This document shows positions 34,124-43,811 of a stretch of DNA of 64,000 nucleotides, one piece after another (the stretch's first letter is position 1; every line of letters starts with the position of its first letter). The position numbers and the translations under genes were made by a program. The stretch lies in the NCBI GenBank assembly GCA_965200685.1, contig OZ241379.1:1364001-1428000 (forward strand), written 5' to 3'. Under the pieces are notes generated by a model, which was not told the origin of the DNA, made no database searches, and worked only from the letters and a program-made list of their open reading frames with translations. Origin of the DNA: Bin5 sp965200685. GTDB taxonomy: Bacteria > Chloroflexota > Anaerolineae > Caldilineales > Caldilineaceae.

Positions 34124-34143
34124 CATTGCAAAAGAAAGTGCAA
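34115..34143 (-). promoter_or_regulatory. Promoter of mraZ / dcw operon
   Basis: On the minus strand TTGCAC (34143-34138), 17 bp, AACAAT (34120-34115). The -10 is weak, but its overlap with the MraZ repeats supports the placement. Confidence 0.5.
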
Positions 34144-34219
34144 GTACTGATTTGTACGATCTGTAGCCTGTAACTGCGGTAGAGAATTACGGCTGTTCTG
34201 CTTTTCACAGGGATTTGAC

Positions 34220-34249
34220 TTGACAGGCCAGCGACTCATGTGCTATACT
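34220..34249 (+). promoter_or_regulatory. Promoter of rpoB-rpoC
   Basis: Consensus TTGACA (34220-34225), 18-bp spacer, TATACT (34244-34249) preceded by TGC. The leader to rpoB is about 100 nt. Confidence 0.88.
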
Positions 34250-34355
34250 TTTTATTTTATGGACCGTTCAAGCAGCTCTGTGAAGGCAGCCTACAGATCA
34301 TAGGCCTCGCATACGAACCAGCGGCCAGTAAGATTAAAGAGAAGGAGTGCGCGAT

Positions 34356-37300
34356 ATGGTTGGTACGATTGCCAGAAATGGTTTTAGTCCGAAGACCTTA
34401 CGGAAGTCCTATGCACGGACACCGCATGTCATACAGTTGCCCCGGCTCATTGAGACTCAGCTTCAGAGTTTCGAGTGGTTCCGTACTGAGGGTTTGGGGG
34501 AGCTCTTTGCAGAGATCTCGCCGATTGTCAGCTTCAATAAGAATCTTGAGCTGCATTTCGGCGACTTTCATTTCAGTGACCCTAAATATCTGGAGGAAGA
34601 ATGTCGGGTACGGGACATTACCTATTCTTCTCCCCTGTGGGTGCAGGTGAAACTCGTCAATAATGATACAGGCGAGATCAGTGAGCAAGAAGTCTTTATG
34701 GGTGATTTCCCGTTGATGACCGATTCGGGCACATTTATTGTCAATGGCAGTGAGCGGGTCGTCGTCAGTCAGTTGATTCGTTCCCCTGGTGTGTATTTTA
34801 CAATTGAAGAAGATCGCAGCACGGGTCGTGATCTGACCTCTGCCAAGTTGATCCCTGATCGTGGGGCTTGGCTGGAGTTTGAGACGAGTAAGCGGGACAT
34901 TATCAGCGTCAAAGTTGATCGAAAGCGCAAATTACCGGTCTCAATTTTGCTACGGGCTATCGGCTTTGGCACGGATGAGGATATCCGCAAGCTGTTTGCG
35001 AATATTGATGAGAATAACGACCATCCGTTTATTGAATCGACCTTGGAGCGGGACCCGACAACCAATCCGACGGATGATCAGCAGAAGGGGGTTGACGATG
35101 CGCTTTTGGAGTTTTATAAAAAGCTACGTCCTGGTGATCCTCCGACTCTGGATAATGCGCGCAGTTTTGTGCAGAATTTGCTCTTTACCCCTCGTCGTTA
35201 CGATCTCGCCCGGGTGGGACGCTACAAGCTTAACCACAAGTTGGCAATGGATACGCCCCTTGCGACGCGAATTCTGACGAAAGAAGATATTGTGGCGGTC
35301 ATTCGTCGGATTATTGACATTAACAATGGGCGCGAGGCTCCGGATGACATCGATCATCTGGGGAACCGGCGCATTAAGACTGTTGGTGAGCTGATTCAGA
35401 ATCAGCTACGCATTGGTCTTTTGCGGATGGAGCGGGTCGTGCGGGAGCGGATGTCGATCCGGGATCCGGATCAGGTGACGCCTTTGAGTTTGATTAACAT
35501 TCGGCCGGTCGTGGCTGCCACCCGGGAGTTCTTTGGCAGCAGCCAATTGAGCCAGTTTATGGATCAGACGAACCCTCTCGCGGAGTTGACCCACAAGCGC
35601 CGCTTGAGCGCGTTGGGGCCTGGTGGGCTGCGGCGCGAACGGGCCGGCTTTGATGTACGGGATGTACATTACAGTCACTATGGGCGCATCTGTCCCATTG
35701 AAACGCCGGAGGGTCCAAATATTGGGCTGATCGGTTATCTGGCGACCTATGGACATATCAGTGATTTTGGCTTTATTGAGACGCCCTATCGTCGGGTGCT
35801 CAAGTCGGTGGAGAATCGAGTGGAGGAGTTAGTGGGGCATACTCTGGCTCAGGCGATTATCGACCCGGACAGCGGCGAGGTGCTTGTGAACAAAGACGTC
35901 AAGGTGACTCAAGAGATGGCCCAGCAGATTGCGGCCCTGCAGGGGTTGAGCGAAATCCGGGTGTGGCCATTTGTTGGGCAAGAGGTGGTCTATCTAAACG
36001 CCGAAGAGGAAGAACGCTCTGCGGTTGCCCAGGCTTCAACGCCTCTTGACGAGATGGGGCACTTTCTCAATAAGCGTCCGTCTGTCCGCCGCTCCGAGGA
36101 CTTTCGCTTTGAGGATCCGCAGCGCATTGACTATATGGACGTGTCGCCGAAGCAGATAGTCGGTGTTTCCGCGGCCTTGATCCCTTTCTTGGAACATGAT
36201 GACACAAACCGAGCGTTGATGGGCTCCAATATGCAGAAGCAGGCTGTGCCCTTGGTGCGGCCGGATGCACCGCTTGTCGGCACGGGGATGGAGTGGCAGG
36301 CTGCGGTTGATTCGGGCCAGGTTGTGGTGGCTCGTAGAGCTGGTGAAGCGATTCGAGTGACAAATACAGAAATTGTCATTCAGGAGGAAGATGGCACTTG
36401 GTGCAACTACCCTCTGCGTAAGTACAATCGCAGCAACCAGAGTACCTGTATTGATCAGGTCCCCGCTGTCCGCAAGGGTGATTGGGTTGAAATCGGCACG
36501 GTGCTGGCAGACAGTTCTTCCACGCAGAACGGCGAGTTGGCCTTGGGGCAGAATGTGCTTGTGGCCTATATGAGCTGGGAGGGTGGCAATTATGAAGATG
36601 CCATCTTGATTAGCGAGCGGCTGGTGGAGAACGATAAGTATACATCGGTTCACATTGAGAAGTATGAGATCGAGGCGAGGGAGACGAAACTTGGCCCTGA
36701 AGAGATTACCCGGGACATTCCGAATGTGGGCGAGGAGGCGTTGAGAAATCTGGACGAGGATGGCATTATCCGCATCGGTGCGGAGGTTGTCCCGGGGGAC
36801 ATTCTGGTAGGGAAGATAACGCCGAAGGGCGAGACTGAACTGACGCCGGAGGAGAAACTATTGCGGGCTATTTTTGGTGAAAAGGCGCGTGAGGTGAAGG
36901 ATAGCTCGTTGCGGCTTCCCCATGGGCAACGAGGTAAAGTTGTGGATGTTAAGGTATTTACTCGGGATGATCATCAGGATATGCTGACTGGCGTAGAGAT
37001 GATGATTCGGGTGAGTGTGGCACAGCGGCGGCGCCTGACTGAAGGCGATAAGATGGCGGGTCGGCATGGCAATAAGGGGGTGATTTCCCGGGTTGTACCT
37101 GTGGAGGACATGCCTTTTTTGGAGGATGGTACGCCAATTGACATTATTTTGAATCCCCTGGGTGTGCCTGGTCGTATGAATATTGGCCAAGTTTTGGAGA
37201 CGCATCTGGGGTGGGCGGCGGACCGTCTCGGCTTTATGGCAGAGACGCCTGTATTTGATGGCGCGAAGGAAGATGAAATCGAATCAGAGCTGGCACGGGC

Positions 37301-38276
37301 CTGGCTGATCGACAGGGCTTGGCAGGATGTCACCCGCCAGGCATGGGAATTTGTGAAACATCTAGGCGAGAGTGGAGAGGGGACAGTGAGCAAAAACGCT
37401 TCACCTTCCACGAACCAGCGGAGTTTAACCGATGATAGCGACGCCCGCCATATCTATCTATTGGACTGGCTGGGGCTACGGGGCTATGATCTGGAAAAGC
37501 TATTTACAGACGACGGGTATGCCCGCCGTGCAACTCTGGCCGAATGGCTACGGGACAAGGGATACGAGCCGACAAGGGTGATCCCACAGCTATATGAACG
37601 GGCGTACACCACTGATGACGAGAATCAGTATGCTCGTTTTGTCGCCTTGAAAGAATGGATGCTCTATCATGGCGGGGACCCGGCCGGCTTGGAAGGCGCG
37701 GCCCTGGAAGATGCGGCCCAGACTCTTGCGGATGAGGTGCTTTGGCCGCTGCCGACGACCGGTAAGCAGAAGCTCTTTGATGGCAAGACGGGCGAACCTT
37801 ACGATGCCCATGTCACTGTTGGTATTGCCCAGATGTTGAAGTTGCACCATCTGGTAGAGGATAAGGTCCATGCCCGCAGCACAGGGCCCTATAGTCTAGT
37901 CACGCAGCAGCCATTGGGCGGCAAGGCGCAATTCGGTGCTCAGCGTTTCGGCGAGATGGAGGTATGGGCTTTGGAAGCCTACGGCGCGGCCTATACGCTA
38001 CAGGAGATGTTGACGATTAAGTCGGATGATACAACGGGGCGGGTGAAGACCTATGAGGCGATTGTGAAAGGTGATGCCATCCAAAGCCCTGGAGTGCCTG
38101 AGAGCTTCCGCGTCTTGGTGAAGGAGTTGCAAAGCCTAGCCCTTTCGATTGAGATCATTAATGGCAAGAATGAGGTGATCACCTTCAGCAAGGTTGAAGC
38201 CGAGGACAATTTGCCGCGCCTCGGCTTTAGCCTGAATGTGCCTAGCCCGATGAGTCGCAACATCAGGGACGAATAG
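34356..38276 (+). CDS. rpoB: DNA-directed RNA polymerase subunit beta
   Basis: 1306 residues from the ATG at 34356, which has AAGGAG 8 bases upstream; an in-frame GTG at 34347 overlaps that site. Recognisable parts include the rifampicin region (SSQLSQFMDQTNPLAELTHK, ~395-415), the NYEDAILISE block, RHGNKGVISRV and the C-terminal clamp contact LGGKAQFGAQRFGEMEVWAL. An insertion of ~150 residues (about 979-1128; bases 37290-37740) interrupts the usually short stretch before the LFDGKTGEPYD segment. It contains three related motifs of the form L-x-x-W-L/M-x3-G. With RpoC it forms the catalytic core. Confidence 0.98.
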   Translation: MVGTIARNGFSPKTLRKSYARTPHVIQLPRLIETQLQSFEWFRTEGLGELFAEISPIVSFNKNLELHFGDFHFSDPKYLEEECRVRDITYSSPLWVQVKLVNNDTGEISEQEVFMGDFPLMTDSGTFIVNGSERVVVSQLIRSPGVYFTIEEDRSTGRDLTSAKLIPDRGAWLEFETSKRDIISVKVDRKRKLPVSILLRAIGFGTDEDIRKLFANIDENNDHPFIESTLERDPTTNPTDDQQKGVDDALLEFYKKLRPGDPPTLDNARSFVQNLLFTPRRYDLARVGRYKLNHKLAMDTPLATRILTKEDIVAVIRRIIDINNGREAPDDIDHLGNRRIKTVGELIQNQLRIGLLRMERVVRERMSIRDPDQVTPLSLINIRPVVAATREFFGSSQLSQFMDQTNPLAELTHKRRLSALGPGGLRRERAGFDVRDVHYSHYGRICPIETPEGPNIGLIGYLATYGHISDFGFIETPYRRVLKSVENRVEELVGHTLAQAIIDPDSGEVLVNKDVKVTQEMAQQIAALQGLSEIRVWPFVGQEVVYLNAEEEERSAVAQASTPLDEMGHFLNKRPSVRRSEDFRFEDPQRIDYMDVSPKQIVGVSAALIPFLEHDDTNRALMGSNMQKQAVPLVRPDAPLVGTGMEWQAAVDSGQVVVARRAGEAIRVTNTEIVIQEEDGTWCNYPLRKYNRSNQSTCIDQVPAVRKGDWVEIGTVLADSSSTQNGELALGQNVLVAYMSWEGGNYEDAILISERLVENDKYTSVHIEKYEIEARETKLGPEEITRDIPNVGEEALRNLDEDGIIRIGAEVVPGDILVGKITPKGETELTPEEKLLRAIFGEKAREVKDSSLRLPHGQRGKVVDVKVFTRDDHQDMLTGVEMMIRVSVAQRRRLTEGDKMAGRHGNKGVISRVVPVEDMPFLEDGTPIDIILNPLGVPGRMNIGQVLETHLGWAADRLGFMAETPVFDGAKEDEIESELARAWLIDRAWQDVTRQAWEFVKHLGESGEGTVSKNASPSTNQRSLTDDSDARHIYLLDWLGLRGYDLEKLFTDDGYARRATLAEWLRDKGYEPTRVIPQLYERAYTTDDENQYARFVALKEWMLYHGGDPAGLEGAALEDAAQTLADEVLWPLPTTGKQKLFDGKTGEPYDAHVTVGIAQMLKLHHLVEDKVHARSTGPYSLVTQQPLGGKAQFGAQRFGEMEVWALEAYGAAYTLQEMLTIKSDDTTGRVKTYEAIVKGDAIQSPGVPESFRVLVKELQSLALSIEIINGKNEVITFSKVEAEDNLPRLGFSLNVPSPMSRNIRDE

Positions 38277-38340
38277 TCAATGATCAGTTGTATAGATTGT
38301 TGACTGTTACGTTTTGTCAACAAAAAAGGATCAAATAACC

Positions 38341-41300
38341 ATGGAAGTACGAGATTTTGACGCGATTCGAATTTCCCTTGCCTCACCGGAGCAGATCGAT
38401 GAATGGAGCTACGGTGAAGTAATCAAACCGGAAACGATTAACTATCGTACCTTGCGTTCGGAGCGGGATGGCCTTTTTTGTGAGCGTATTTTCGGCCCGC
38501 AGAAGGATTGGGAGTGTGCCTGTGGCAAATACAAACGCATCCGCTATAAAGGCATCGTCTGTGACAAATGCGGCGTTGAAGTTGCATCCATGCGCGTGCG
38601 CCGGGAGCGTATGGGGCACATTGCGCTGGCATCACCGGTCAGTCATATCTGGTATGTGAAAGGTGTCCCCAGCCATTTGGGGCTTCTTCTTGATATCAGC
38701 CCGCGTTATCTGGAGCGGGTGCTGTATTTTGCTCAGTTCATCATCACGGAGGTAGATGAAGCAGCGCGCGCCCGCTCCATTCAGCGCCTTGAAAAAGAGC
38801 TGCAGATGCGTATTACCCGTATGGAGAATGAGGTGCAGGAGCAGATTGATGCTCTGGAGGAGAGCGCGCAGAGTCAGCTTAATGGATTGGAACAGGAGGA
38901 GCAGGCGGAGGTTTCTGGGCTTGATGAACGCATTAACCAATCCTCCTCAGAGGCTATCAGCCAGGCACAGGTGCTGCAGGACTGGATAGGGCGCACTATG
39001 GGCAAGAGGGCACCCGAAGACAAGCACCTAGATTGGGTAGATGTTCCCGTTATTTCTGCCCATGAGACAGTGGCGGCAGATCATGACCGGGCTGTCAGCG
39101 ATTATGTACAGGAGCGGTTAGACGCGCTGCAATCTGAGTCCGATAAGGAAAAATCAGATATTCGTGTTCTGATTCAGGCGAAACGGGAGCATGTGCGTCA
39201 GGAGTTGGACGCGATGGTGGAGAGGCTGCGAGAGGATCTAGCCGAACGTCAAGACCAGCTACAGACCTCTCTGGAAGGGCAGATATTCGAGTTGAAAATT
39301 ATCAATCAAAAGCAGCTTCTCAGCGATAACGAGTACCGGGAGCTGGCCGAACGGTGGGGTGCTGTTTTTAAGGCCGGGATGGGTGCCGAGGCGATTCGGG
39401 ATATTGTAGCCAAGGTGGATTTGGATGCGCTGTACAAAGAGTTGCGCCAGGAGATCCTCACCACCCGTAGCAAGCAGCGCCGCAAAAAGGCGGCCAAGCG
39501 GCTGCGGGTGGTAGAGAATTTCCGCAAGAGCGGCAACCGGCCGGAGTGGATGATTCTGACGATCTTGCCGGTGATTCCACCGGAACTGCGTCCCATGGTG
39601 CAGCTAGATGGGGGCCGTTTCGCTACCAGTGACCTCAACGATCTGTACCGGCGGGTGATCAACCGCAACAACCGGCTCAAGCGGCTGCTTGATTTAGGCG
39701 CGCCGGATGTCATCATTCGCAATGAAAAGCGTATGTTGCAGGAATCTGTTGATAACCTCATTGACAATGGGCGTCGGGGCCGGGCCACCAGCCGTAGCGG
39801 CAGTGGCAAGCGCAAACTCAAGAGCCTCAGCGATCTGCTCAAGGGCAAGCAGGGCCGCTTCCGCCGCAACCTCTTGGGCAAGCGGGTGGATTATTCCGGC
39901 CGCTCGGTGATTGTAGTCGGACCGACGTTGAAGTTGCACCAGTGTGGCCTGCCCAAAAAGATGGCATTGGAGTTATTTAAGCCCTTCGTTATGCGTCGCC
40001 TAGTTGAGTACAACTATGCACATAACATCAAAAATGCCAAGCGCATGGTAGATCGGCAGCAGTCGGAAGTGTGGGATGTATTGGAGGAGATCTGTAAGGA
40101 GCGGCCAGTGTTGCTCAACCGAGCACCCACCCTACACCGTCTGGGCATTCAGTCATTTGAAGTGACCCTCGTAGAGGGCAACGCCATTCAGCTACATCCG
40201 CTTGTGTGTACGGCCTTCAATGCAGACTTTGATGGCGATCAGATGGCCGTACACGTGCCCTTGAGCGATTCTGCCGTTGATGAAGCTCTGCAACTGATGT
40301 TGTCCAGCCAGAATCTACTCAAGCCTAGCAGCGGTGAACCCATTGTCGGCCCGGATAAAGACATGGTCATGGGTGTCTACTATCTGACTGCTGAAAAAAA
40401 CGAGCCGACCGCGGATGCAGAATTGCCTGTCTTCAGCAGTATGGAAGAGGCTGAATACGTCCATAGCTTGGGCCATATCCATCTGCAGGATTCGATTCGG
40501 GTGCGGTTTACCACCCATTTCGACGTGCAGCCGATAGAGTCCATTGTGCTGAATGAGCGGGTGCGGGAGGCATTGCGGGAGTATGGCATCCACACCATCG
40601 GTGATCTGATGGACATCTATATCCATGGCGAACGTCACATGATTCAGCAGATCGCTGGGTTTGGACACGCGGCCCTGAATGAAGTGCGGGACGCGCTACG
40701 AGGCTTAGGGCTGTTGGGGGCTGCTTGGCCCAAGCAACGCTTGATACGCACCACCGTGGGGCGTATTATCTTCAACCGGGCTCTGCCGGAGTCCCTGTGG
40801 TTTGTCAATGAACTCCTAGACAAGAAGGGGGTCAATGATGTTATCGATCTATGTTACAAGCATCTAGGCCGGGAAGTCACTGCTGCGACAGTAGACAATA
40901 TCAAGGATCTGGGCTTTGAGTATGCGACTAGGTCAGGCATTACGATTGCGGTGAGTGATATCCAAGTACCGGATGAGAAGGATGAGATCATCGCCCGTAC
41001 CTCTGAGGAGGTGGTGGAGGCTGAACGCCAGCGATTGCGTGGTCTGATCACTTCCGAGGAGCTGTATGAAAAGACGGTTGAGCTCTGGACACGAGCTGCG
41101 GACCAAGTGACTGATGCGGTGCGCGATCTGCTCAACCCCATCCATGGCCTTGGGGCAATGGCTCGCTCGGGATCAACCAAGGGCGGTGTCAATACTGTGC
41201 GCCAGTTGGCCGGGATGCGTGGCCTTATTGCTGGTCCAAATGGGCGGATTATCCCCTTACCGATTCGTTCCAATTTCAGGGAAGGGCTGACCGCGCTGGA

Positions 41301-42978
41301 GTATTTCCTCAGTACGCATGGGGGGCGTAAGGGTCTGGCCGATACAGCCTTACGTACAGCGGACGCCGGCTATTTGACCCGCCGGCTGGTCGATGTCGCC
41401 CAAGATGTCATCATCACCGAGGATGACTGTGGCACAAATGCCGGTATATGGATCCATGCCAGGGGAGCACAGGTCATGGGCGAGAATTTCTCTGACCGTG
41501 TCGCTACACGGGTGTTGGCCGCGGATATTCTGAACCAAGACAGCGGCGAGGTGCTGCTGGAGCGCAATACAGTCATTGACGAGGCTGCACTCGCAACTCT
41601 GGAACGCTACAACATTGAGCGCGCGTTCTTCCATAGTCCTCTCACCTGTGAATCTCGCTTTGGTCTTTGCAAGAAGTGTTATGGCACGGATCTGGCACGG
41701 GGCGGCCCTGTGCGTGAGGGTGAGGCGGTAGGCATCATTGCTGCCCAGTCCATCGGTGAGCCGGGTACGCAGCTTACCCTACGCACCTTCCACACCGGTG
41801 GTGTGGCCGGTAGTGATGATATCACCCAAGGTTTGCCGCGGGTAGAGGAGATCTTTGAGGTGCGTAACCCCAAGGGTGAAGCTGTTATCTGCGAGATCGA
41901 TGGTAAGGTGGATGTGTGGTGGGAAGGCGACCAGAGGATGCTGAAAGTCAGCCGCACTGAACTGAAGCGACGCCAGCTGGAGATTCCTACGGGCTATGTA
42001 GTGGTGGTGGATTCTGAGGACCGGGTGCAGGAGGACACGGTTATTGCCATCCCAGCCGAGAGCGAAAAGAGTGACGACACACAGCCCTCTTTGTCCCTAT
42101 TTGCCGGCCTGGAAGGCCAGGTGTGGGTGGAAGACAACCAAGTCATCATCAGGCGGGAAGATAACTTGGTGTGGGAGACGGATATCCCTGCCAATGCGCG
42201 TTTGCGCGTGGAGAAAGGGGATCAGGTCAGTGCCGGCGAGCAGTTGACCGAAGGGTCCTTAAATCCGAAAGAGATTCTGCGGATTCAGGGCCGAGAGGCC
42301 TGCCAGCTTTACTTATTGGAGCAGGTGCAGCAGGTGTATCGCAGCCAGGGTGTTGCCATCCATGACAAACATGTAGAGGTGATTCTGCGTCAGTTGCTGC
42401 GTCGGGTCATGATTCGAGCCACAGGGGATACCGAGTTCCTGCCGGGCGAACTGATAGACCGCTTTGAGTTTGAGGATGTGAACGATGCTGTGATTGAGCG
42501 GGGTGGTCGTCCGGCCAAGGCTGAGCCGGTGGTACTAGGGCTGACCAAGGCAGCGTTAAATACGGAGAGCTTCCTAGCAGCCGCCAGTTTTCAGGAAACC
42601 ACCCGGGTTCTCACCGATGCCGCGGTCAAAGGACAACGGGATGAGTTGCGGGGCTTGAAGGAAAATGTAATTATCGGTAAGCTGATTCCGGTCGGCTCCG
42701 GTTTCCGTGCCCGACACATGTGGGACGTAGAGCAGCAGGATATCTCTCAGTTGGCAGCCCAACAAGAGATGGAAGATGAAGCTCTGGACGAGCTAGAGTT
42801 GCTCGATCTGGAAGATGCCGATTTGGATATGGCCGACCTGACCGGCCTAGCGGAGATGGGGATCGGCCCATTGGGGATGCTAGTTGGCTTCGGCAGTGCT
42901 GACATCCAGGATGAGGAGTTCGATTTCAGTAGCCTGAAGGACGAGGATGGCGAAGATATCGAGGGCAATCTGCGCTAG
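38341..42978 (+). CDS. rpoC: DNA-directed RNA polymerase subunit beta'
   Basis: 1545 residues from the ATG at 38341 with an AAAGGAT site; an upstream in-frame TTG (38314) lacks support. The N-terminal zinc site is CACGKYKRIRYKGIVCDKCG; the catalytic loop NADFDGDQMAVHVP chelates Mg (near residue 627); the second zinc cluster includes CESRFGLCKKCYG; the bridge and trigger helices follow (GEPGTQLTLRTFHTGGVAGS). Between residues ~140 and 323 lies a long Glu/Gln-rich predicted coiled coil not present in most short beta' subunits. The C-terminus ends in an acidic Asp/Glu/Leu tail of ~75 residues. Confidence 0.98.
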   Translation: MEVRDFDAIRISLASPEQIDEWSYGEVIKPETINYRTLRSERDGLFCERIFGPQKDWECACGKYKRIRYKGIVCDKCGVEVASMRVRRERMGHIALASPVSHIWYVKGVPSHLGLLLDISPRYLERVLYFAQFIITEVDEAARARSIQRLEKELQMRITRMENEVQEQIDALEESAQSQLNGLEQEEQAEVSGLDERINQSSSEAISQAQVLQDWIGRTMGKRAPEDKHLDWVDVPVISAHETVAADHDRAVSDYVQERLDALQSESDKEKSDIRVLIQAKREHVRQELDAMVERLREDLAERQDQLQTSLEGQIFELKIINQKQLLSDNEYRELAERWGAVFKAGMGAEAIRDIVAKVDLDALYKELRQEILTTRSKQRRKKAAKRLRVVENFRKSGNRPEWMILTILPVIPPELRPMVQLDGGRFATSDLNDLYRRVINRNNRLKRLLDLGAPDVIIRNEKRMLQESVDNLIDNGRRGRATSRSGSGKRKLKSLSDLLKGKQGRFRRNLLGKRVDYSGRSVIVVGPTLKLHQCGLPKKMALELFKPFVMRRLVEYNYAHNIKNAKRMVDRQQSEVWDVLEEICKERPVLLNRAPTLHRLGIQSFEVTLVEGNAIQLHPLVCTAFNADFDGDQMAVHVPLSDSAVDEALQLMLSSQNLLKPSSGEPIVGPDKDMVMGVYYLTAEKNEPTADAELPVFSSMEEAEYVHSLGHIHLQDSIRVRFTTHFDVQPIESIVLNERVREALREYGIHTIGDLMDIYIHGERHMIQQIAGFGHAALNEVRDALRGLGLLGAAWPKQRLIRTTVGRIIFNRALPESLWFVNELLDKKGVNDVIDLCYKHLGREVTAATVDNIKDLGFEYATRSGITIAVSDIQVPDEKDEIIARTSEEVVEAERQRLRGLITSEELYEKTVELWTRAADQVTDAVRDLLNPIHGLGAMARSGSTKGGVNTVRQLAGMRGLIAGPNGRIIPLPIRSNFREGLTALEYFLSTHGGRKGLADTALRTADAGYLTRRLVDVAQDVIITEDDCGTNAGIWIHARGAQVMGENFSDRVATRVLAADILNQDSGEVLLERNTVIDEAALATLERYNIERAFFHSPLTCESRFGLCKKCYGTDLARGGPVREGEAVGIIAAQSIGEPGTQLTLRTFHTGGVAGSDDITQGLPRVEEIFEVRNPKGEAVICEIDGKVDVWWEGDQRMLKVSRTELKRRQLEIPTGYVVVVDSEDRVQEDTVIAIPAESEKSDDTQPSLSLFAGLEGQVWVEDNQVIIRREDNLVWETDIPANARLRVEKGDQVSAGEQLTEGSLNPKEILRIQGREACQLYLLEQVQQVYRSQGVAIHDKHVEVILRQLLRRVMIRATGDTEFLPGELIDRFEFEDVNDAVIERGGRPAKAEPVVLGLTKAALNTESFLAAASFQETTRVLTDAAVKGQRDELRGLKENVIIGKLIPVGSGFRARHMWDVEQQDISQLAAQQEMEDEALDELELLDLEDADLDMADLTGLAEMGIGPLGMLVGFGSADIQDEEFDFSSLKDEDGEDIEGNLR

Positions 42979-43093
42979 TGGCATGATACGTATGCGAAAA
43001 ATGTATCGGATGTTTGCGCTTCATCATTTCTGTTTGGCAGGTCTTGTGGCGCATGCGTAGAATGTTCCTTAGTCACATTAGGGCATCATCAAT

Positions 43094-43122
43094 TTGCTGA
43101 GACAGGCCCAGTGTGATATACT
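43094..43122 (+). promoter_or_regulatory. Promoter of the str operon (rpsL-rpsG)
   Basis: TTGCTG (43094-43099), 17-bp spacer, TATACT (43117-43122) preceded by TGA. Same form as the rpsF and rpoB promoters. Confidence 0.85.
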
Positions 43123-43222
43123 ATTCAATTGTGCGTTTCCCTTTCTTTTACAATGATGGGCAGCGCATGGATCGGGATATCAATGGTGCATGAGGGATAC
43201 CCCCGCGCTACAAGCGTGCGTT

Positions 43223-43261
43223 GTTGAGTGAATCAGGCCAAAATGCCTAGATTTATTCAAC
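43223..43261 (+). promoter_or_regulatory. Long leader hairpin upstream of rpsL
   Basis: GTTGAGTGAATC (43223-43234) pairs with GATTTATTCAAC (43250-43261) over 12 positions, two of them G-U, and AGGC pairs with GCCT inside. There is one bulged A and a 6-base loop. It ends 29 bases before the rpsL ribosome site. The G-U pairs preserve pairing only in RNA, suggesting selection on the transcript. Confidence 0.65.
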
Positions 43262-43301
43262 AAAAATGTATCGGTCTGAACGAAGTGTATGGAGGAGACA
43301 G

Positions 43302-43718
43302 TTGCCGACGATCAATCAATTGGTCCGTAAGGGCCGCAAAAATAAGCCGAAGAAAGAGACCGCGCCAGCTTTGCGGTTTACACAGAATACATTGACAGGG
43401 CGCACGAAGCGGGTCAAACAAGGGAACCCCCAAAAAAGAGGGGTGTGTACGCAGGTACGAACGACGACACCGAAGAAGCCGAATTCTGCTCTGCGGAAGG
43501 TGGCCCGTGTGCGCCTGACAAATGGCATTGAAGTAACGGCCTATATTCCTGGTGAAGGCCATAACCTTCAGGAACATAGTGTCGTTCTGGTGCGCGGCGG
43601 TCGTGTCAAGGATCTGCCCGGTGTGCGTTATCACATTGTGCGGGGTGCGTTGGATAGCACCGGCGTAAACGAGCGTAGGCGTGGCCGCAGTAAGTACGGC
43701 ACCAAAAAACCGCGATAG
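43302..43718 (+). CDS. rpsL: 30S ribosomal protein S12
   Basis: 138 residues from the TTG at 43302, placed by GGAGGAG 6 bases upstream and by the canonical N-terminus PTINQLVRKGR. The earlier in-frame ATG at 43266 would add 12 unrelated residues. KPNSALRKVARVRLTNG and VRGGRVKDLPGVRYHIVRG with DSTGVNERRRGRSKYG are family hallmarks. The KPNS loop lysine targeted in streptomycin resistance (TPKKPNS) is wild type. It lies at the decoding centre. Confidence 0.97.
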   Translation: MPTINQLVRKGRKNKPKKETAPALRFTQNTLTGRTKRVKQGNPQKRGVCTQVRTTTPKKPNSALRKVARVRLTNGIEVTAYIPGEGHNLQEHSVVLVRGGRVKDLPGVRYHIVRGALDSTGVNERRRGRSKYGTKKPR

Positions 43719-43811
43719 CCCTGGGGCTGGAGATGCAGGAGTGTCTGAATTAGGTTTGTTGGATTTCTATCCTGATTCAATTTTCCCAATCAGTTAAGGA
43801 TGGACTGTAGA

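Larger units (their letters stand above)
33891..34355. other. Divergent control region between mraZ and rpoB
   Basis: 465 bases without a gene. Reading outward it holds the mraZ leader with a strong hairpin (33965-34007), the MraZ operator and mraZ promoter (34099-34143), the rpoB promoter (34220-34249) and a ~100-nt rpoB leader. The palindrome around 34081-34102 (GGGCAATTA, TAATTGTCCC) overlaps the operator edge. Confidence 0.8.
42979..43301 (+). other. Gap and leader before the str operon
   Basis: 323 bases. The first 110 hold only a weak repeat (GATAC/GTATC near 42985-43009) and no clear rpoC terminator. The rest carries the rpsL promoter (43094-43122) and a ~175-nt leader ending in a long hairpin (43223-43261) before the ribosome site. 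No gene seen. Confidence 0.7.

Noticed and set aside
36036..36653. 205-codon minus-strand frame within rpoB
   Set aside because: Antisense to conserved RpoB sequence, no ribosome site, no protein-like pattern.
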